A stretch of DNA of 64,000 bases from positions 1-64,000 of the forward strand of contig CAYJKJ010000001.1 in assembly GCA_964370715.1 (NCBI GenBank), written 5' to 3'. Made by a program: the position numbers and the translations under genes. Under the pieces are notes generated by a model, which had not been told where the DNA came from, did not search any database, and worked only from the letters and a program-made list of their open reading frames with translations. Positions within the stretch are counted from its first letter, which is position 1, and every line of letters starts with the position of its first letter. The DNA comes from CAYJAY01 sp964370715 (lineage in GTDB: Bacteria > Bacillota > Clostridia > Oscillospirales > Ruminococcaceae). Below are positions 63,185-64,000 of the stretch, piece by piece.

Positions 63185-64000
63185 ATATTTCTCCATTTCT
63201 CAATATATTTGTATAATCTAGAGTATATAAGTTTTTGAAGTTGTTGATCAAAAATCTCCTGCTCCTCGTTATCCATAGCGAAATAATGCAGCACACCCTC
63301 GCTATCAATAACTAGTTTATAGTCTTTGTCGAGCGCAAGAAAGAATCCATTAACTGCATACATATCTCCTTGTGACAATGCTTTCTTTCTTCGTTTAACA
63401 TTATAATATCCAGAAAAACCAACTTCAGCTATCTTTTGATTAAATTCCGGCAACCTGCTCTTTCCTATTATTTCTGTAACTAAATCACCTAGATATACCG
63501 TTGAAAAAACATCGGTTACTACTTTATGCGGCACACCTTCTCCATGAATTATCAACGGAACATGAAATGAATAAGAATGTATTAAATAGTTTTTAACATC
63601 GTTTTCTAAAAAAAATCCTTGCAAATTTCGAGAATGATCGGAAAATATTATTTTAATCGTTTTGCTTGATAGCATACTTAAATAAAATTCTGTTTGACTA
63701 TCCGCATAACGAAGAGCTTCAGCATGACGCATATCAAATATCTCTTGTTTATGTTCAGGTGAATTAAAATTGCAATAAAAAAAATCATCGTCTGGCAAGG
63801 AATAATCTGCAAAACTAAAATCTTTTGTTACCGTGCTGTGGTTTCCACAAAAACAAGGCAGATGAGTTTCTTTAATAAAAAAAAGAAATTTAAGGGAATT
63901 TGCAGATTCTGTGCATAAATCCGTTAAAGCTCTCCAAAAAACTTCACTGGTTGTATCATACGTTGAACTATCAGAAAAAAAATCATTTGATTCGTTTAAT
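63181..64000 (-). CDS. Sulfatase/alkaline-phosphatase-fold enzyme, 5' end beyond the window
   Basis: The reading frame is open from the right edge to the stop at 63181, about 272 codons; its start lies outside. The visible part is the C-terminal half of a sulfatase-fold protein: LFFIKETHLPCFCGNHS and the metal-binding IIFSDHSRN. Enzymes of this fold transfer or remove phosphate or phosphoglycerol groups at the cell surface. It is the most upstream gene seen in the operon and is coupled to the cytidylyltransferase. Confidence 0.7.
   Translation of the reverse strand, partial: LNESNDFFSDSSTYDTTSEVFWRALTDLCTESANSLKFLFFIKETHLPCFCGNHSTVTKDFSFADYSLPDDDFFYCNFNSPEHKQEIFDMRHAEALRYADSQTEFYLSMLSSKTIKIIFSDHSRNLQGFFLENDVKNYLIHSYSFHVPLIIHGEGVPHKVVTDVFSTVYLGDLVTEIIGKSRLPEFNQKIAEVGFSGYYNVKRRKKALSQGDMYAVNGFFLALDKDYKLVIDSEGVLHYFAMDNEEQEIFDQQLQKLIYSRLYKYIEKWRNI

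Overview
The window looks like the chromosome of an anaerobic, endospore-forming-lineage Firmicute (class Clostridia), probably an uncultured gut-type organism. The evidence is the complete eight-gene spoIIIA operon, a PolC-type replicase, class III (oxygen-sensitive) ribonucleotide reductase, AGGAGG-type ribosome binding sites and an A+T-rich sequence. No species can be named from sequence alone. Almost all genes in the first 39 kb lie on the minus strand in conserved house-keeping blocks.

Layout. 1-135: structured repeat at the lon 3' end. 0.1-6.8 kb (minus): protein quality control, tig-clpP-clpX-ybaK-lon. 6.9-22.6 kb (minus, transcribed right to left): spoIIIAA-AH, asp23, nusB, a TsaD paralogue, xseA-xseB, ispA, dxs, tlyA, nadK, argR, recN, then a ZIP metal transporter where many Clostridia and Bacilli have spoIVB-spo0A. 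22.7-29.2 kb: accessory transport, redox and regulator genes on both strands. 29.2-39.4 kb (minus): pyrH-frr-uppS-cdsA-dxr-rseP-ispG-polC. The dxr-rseP junction carries about 300 bp of hairpin-rich repeat, and PolC lacks its proofreading exonuclease domain. 39.6-46.7 kb: a DUF3810 membrane zincin, a FolT/5-formyl-THF cyclo-ligase fusion, a TauE-type permease, small membrane proteins, and a dynamin-like GTPase that appears to have been inserted at the 3' end of rlmD. 46.8-53.9 kb: nrdDG under an NrdR box, a PadR/DUF2812 pair with TATCGA operators, a tandem structured repeat, and a MntA/HepT toxin-antitoxin pair.

54.1-64.0 kb (minus) is the most unusual part. It is one tightly packed operon that reads as a cytidine-diphosphoramidate pathway, the route known for the O-methyl phosphoramidate (MeOPN) capsule modification of Campylobacter jejuni. 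It encodes an L-glutamine kinase of PEP-synthase type (Cj1418-like), a CTP:phosphoglutamine cytidylyltransferase (Cj1416-like), a gamma-glutamyl-CDP-amidate hydrolase (Cj1417-like) and a CDP-phosphoramidate kinase of APS-kinase type with an extra C-terminal domain (Cj1415-like). With them are a methyltransferase-like protein, a formyltransferase-like protein, a CDP-glycerol glycerophosphotransferase-like enzyme fused to a probable beta-propeller, and the C-terminal part of a sulfatase-fold enzyme that runs off the right edge. The simplest reading is that this organism decorates a surface polymer with a phosphoramidate-type group.

Start codons were adjusted where a Shine-Dalgarno sequence clearly favours an internal start. 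No rRNA, tRNA, CRISPR array or transposase was seen.
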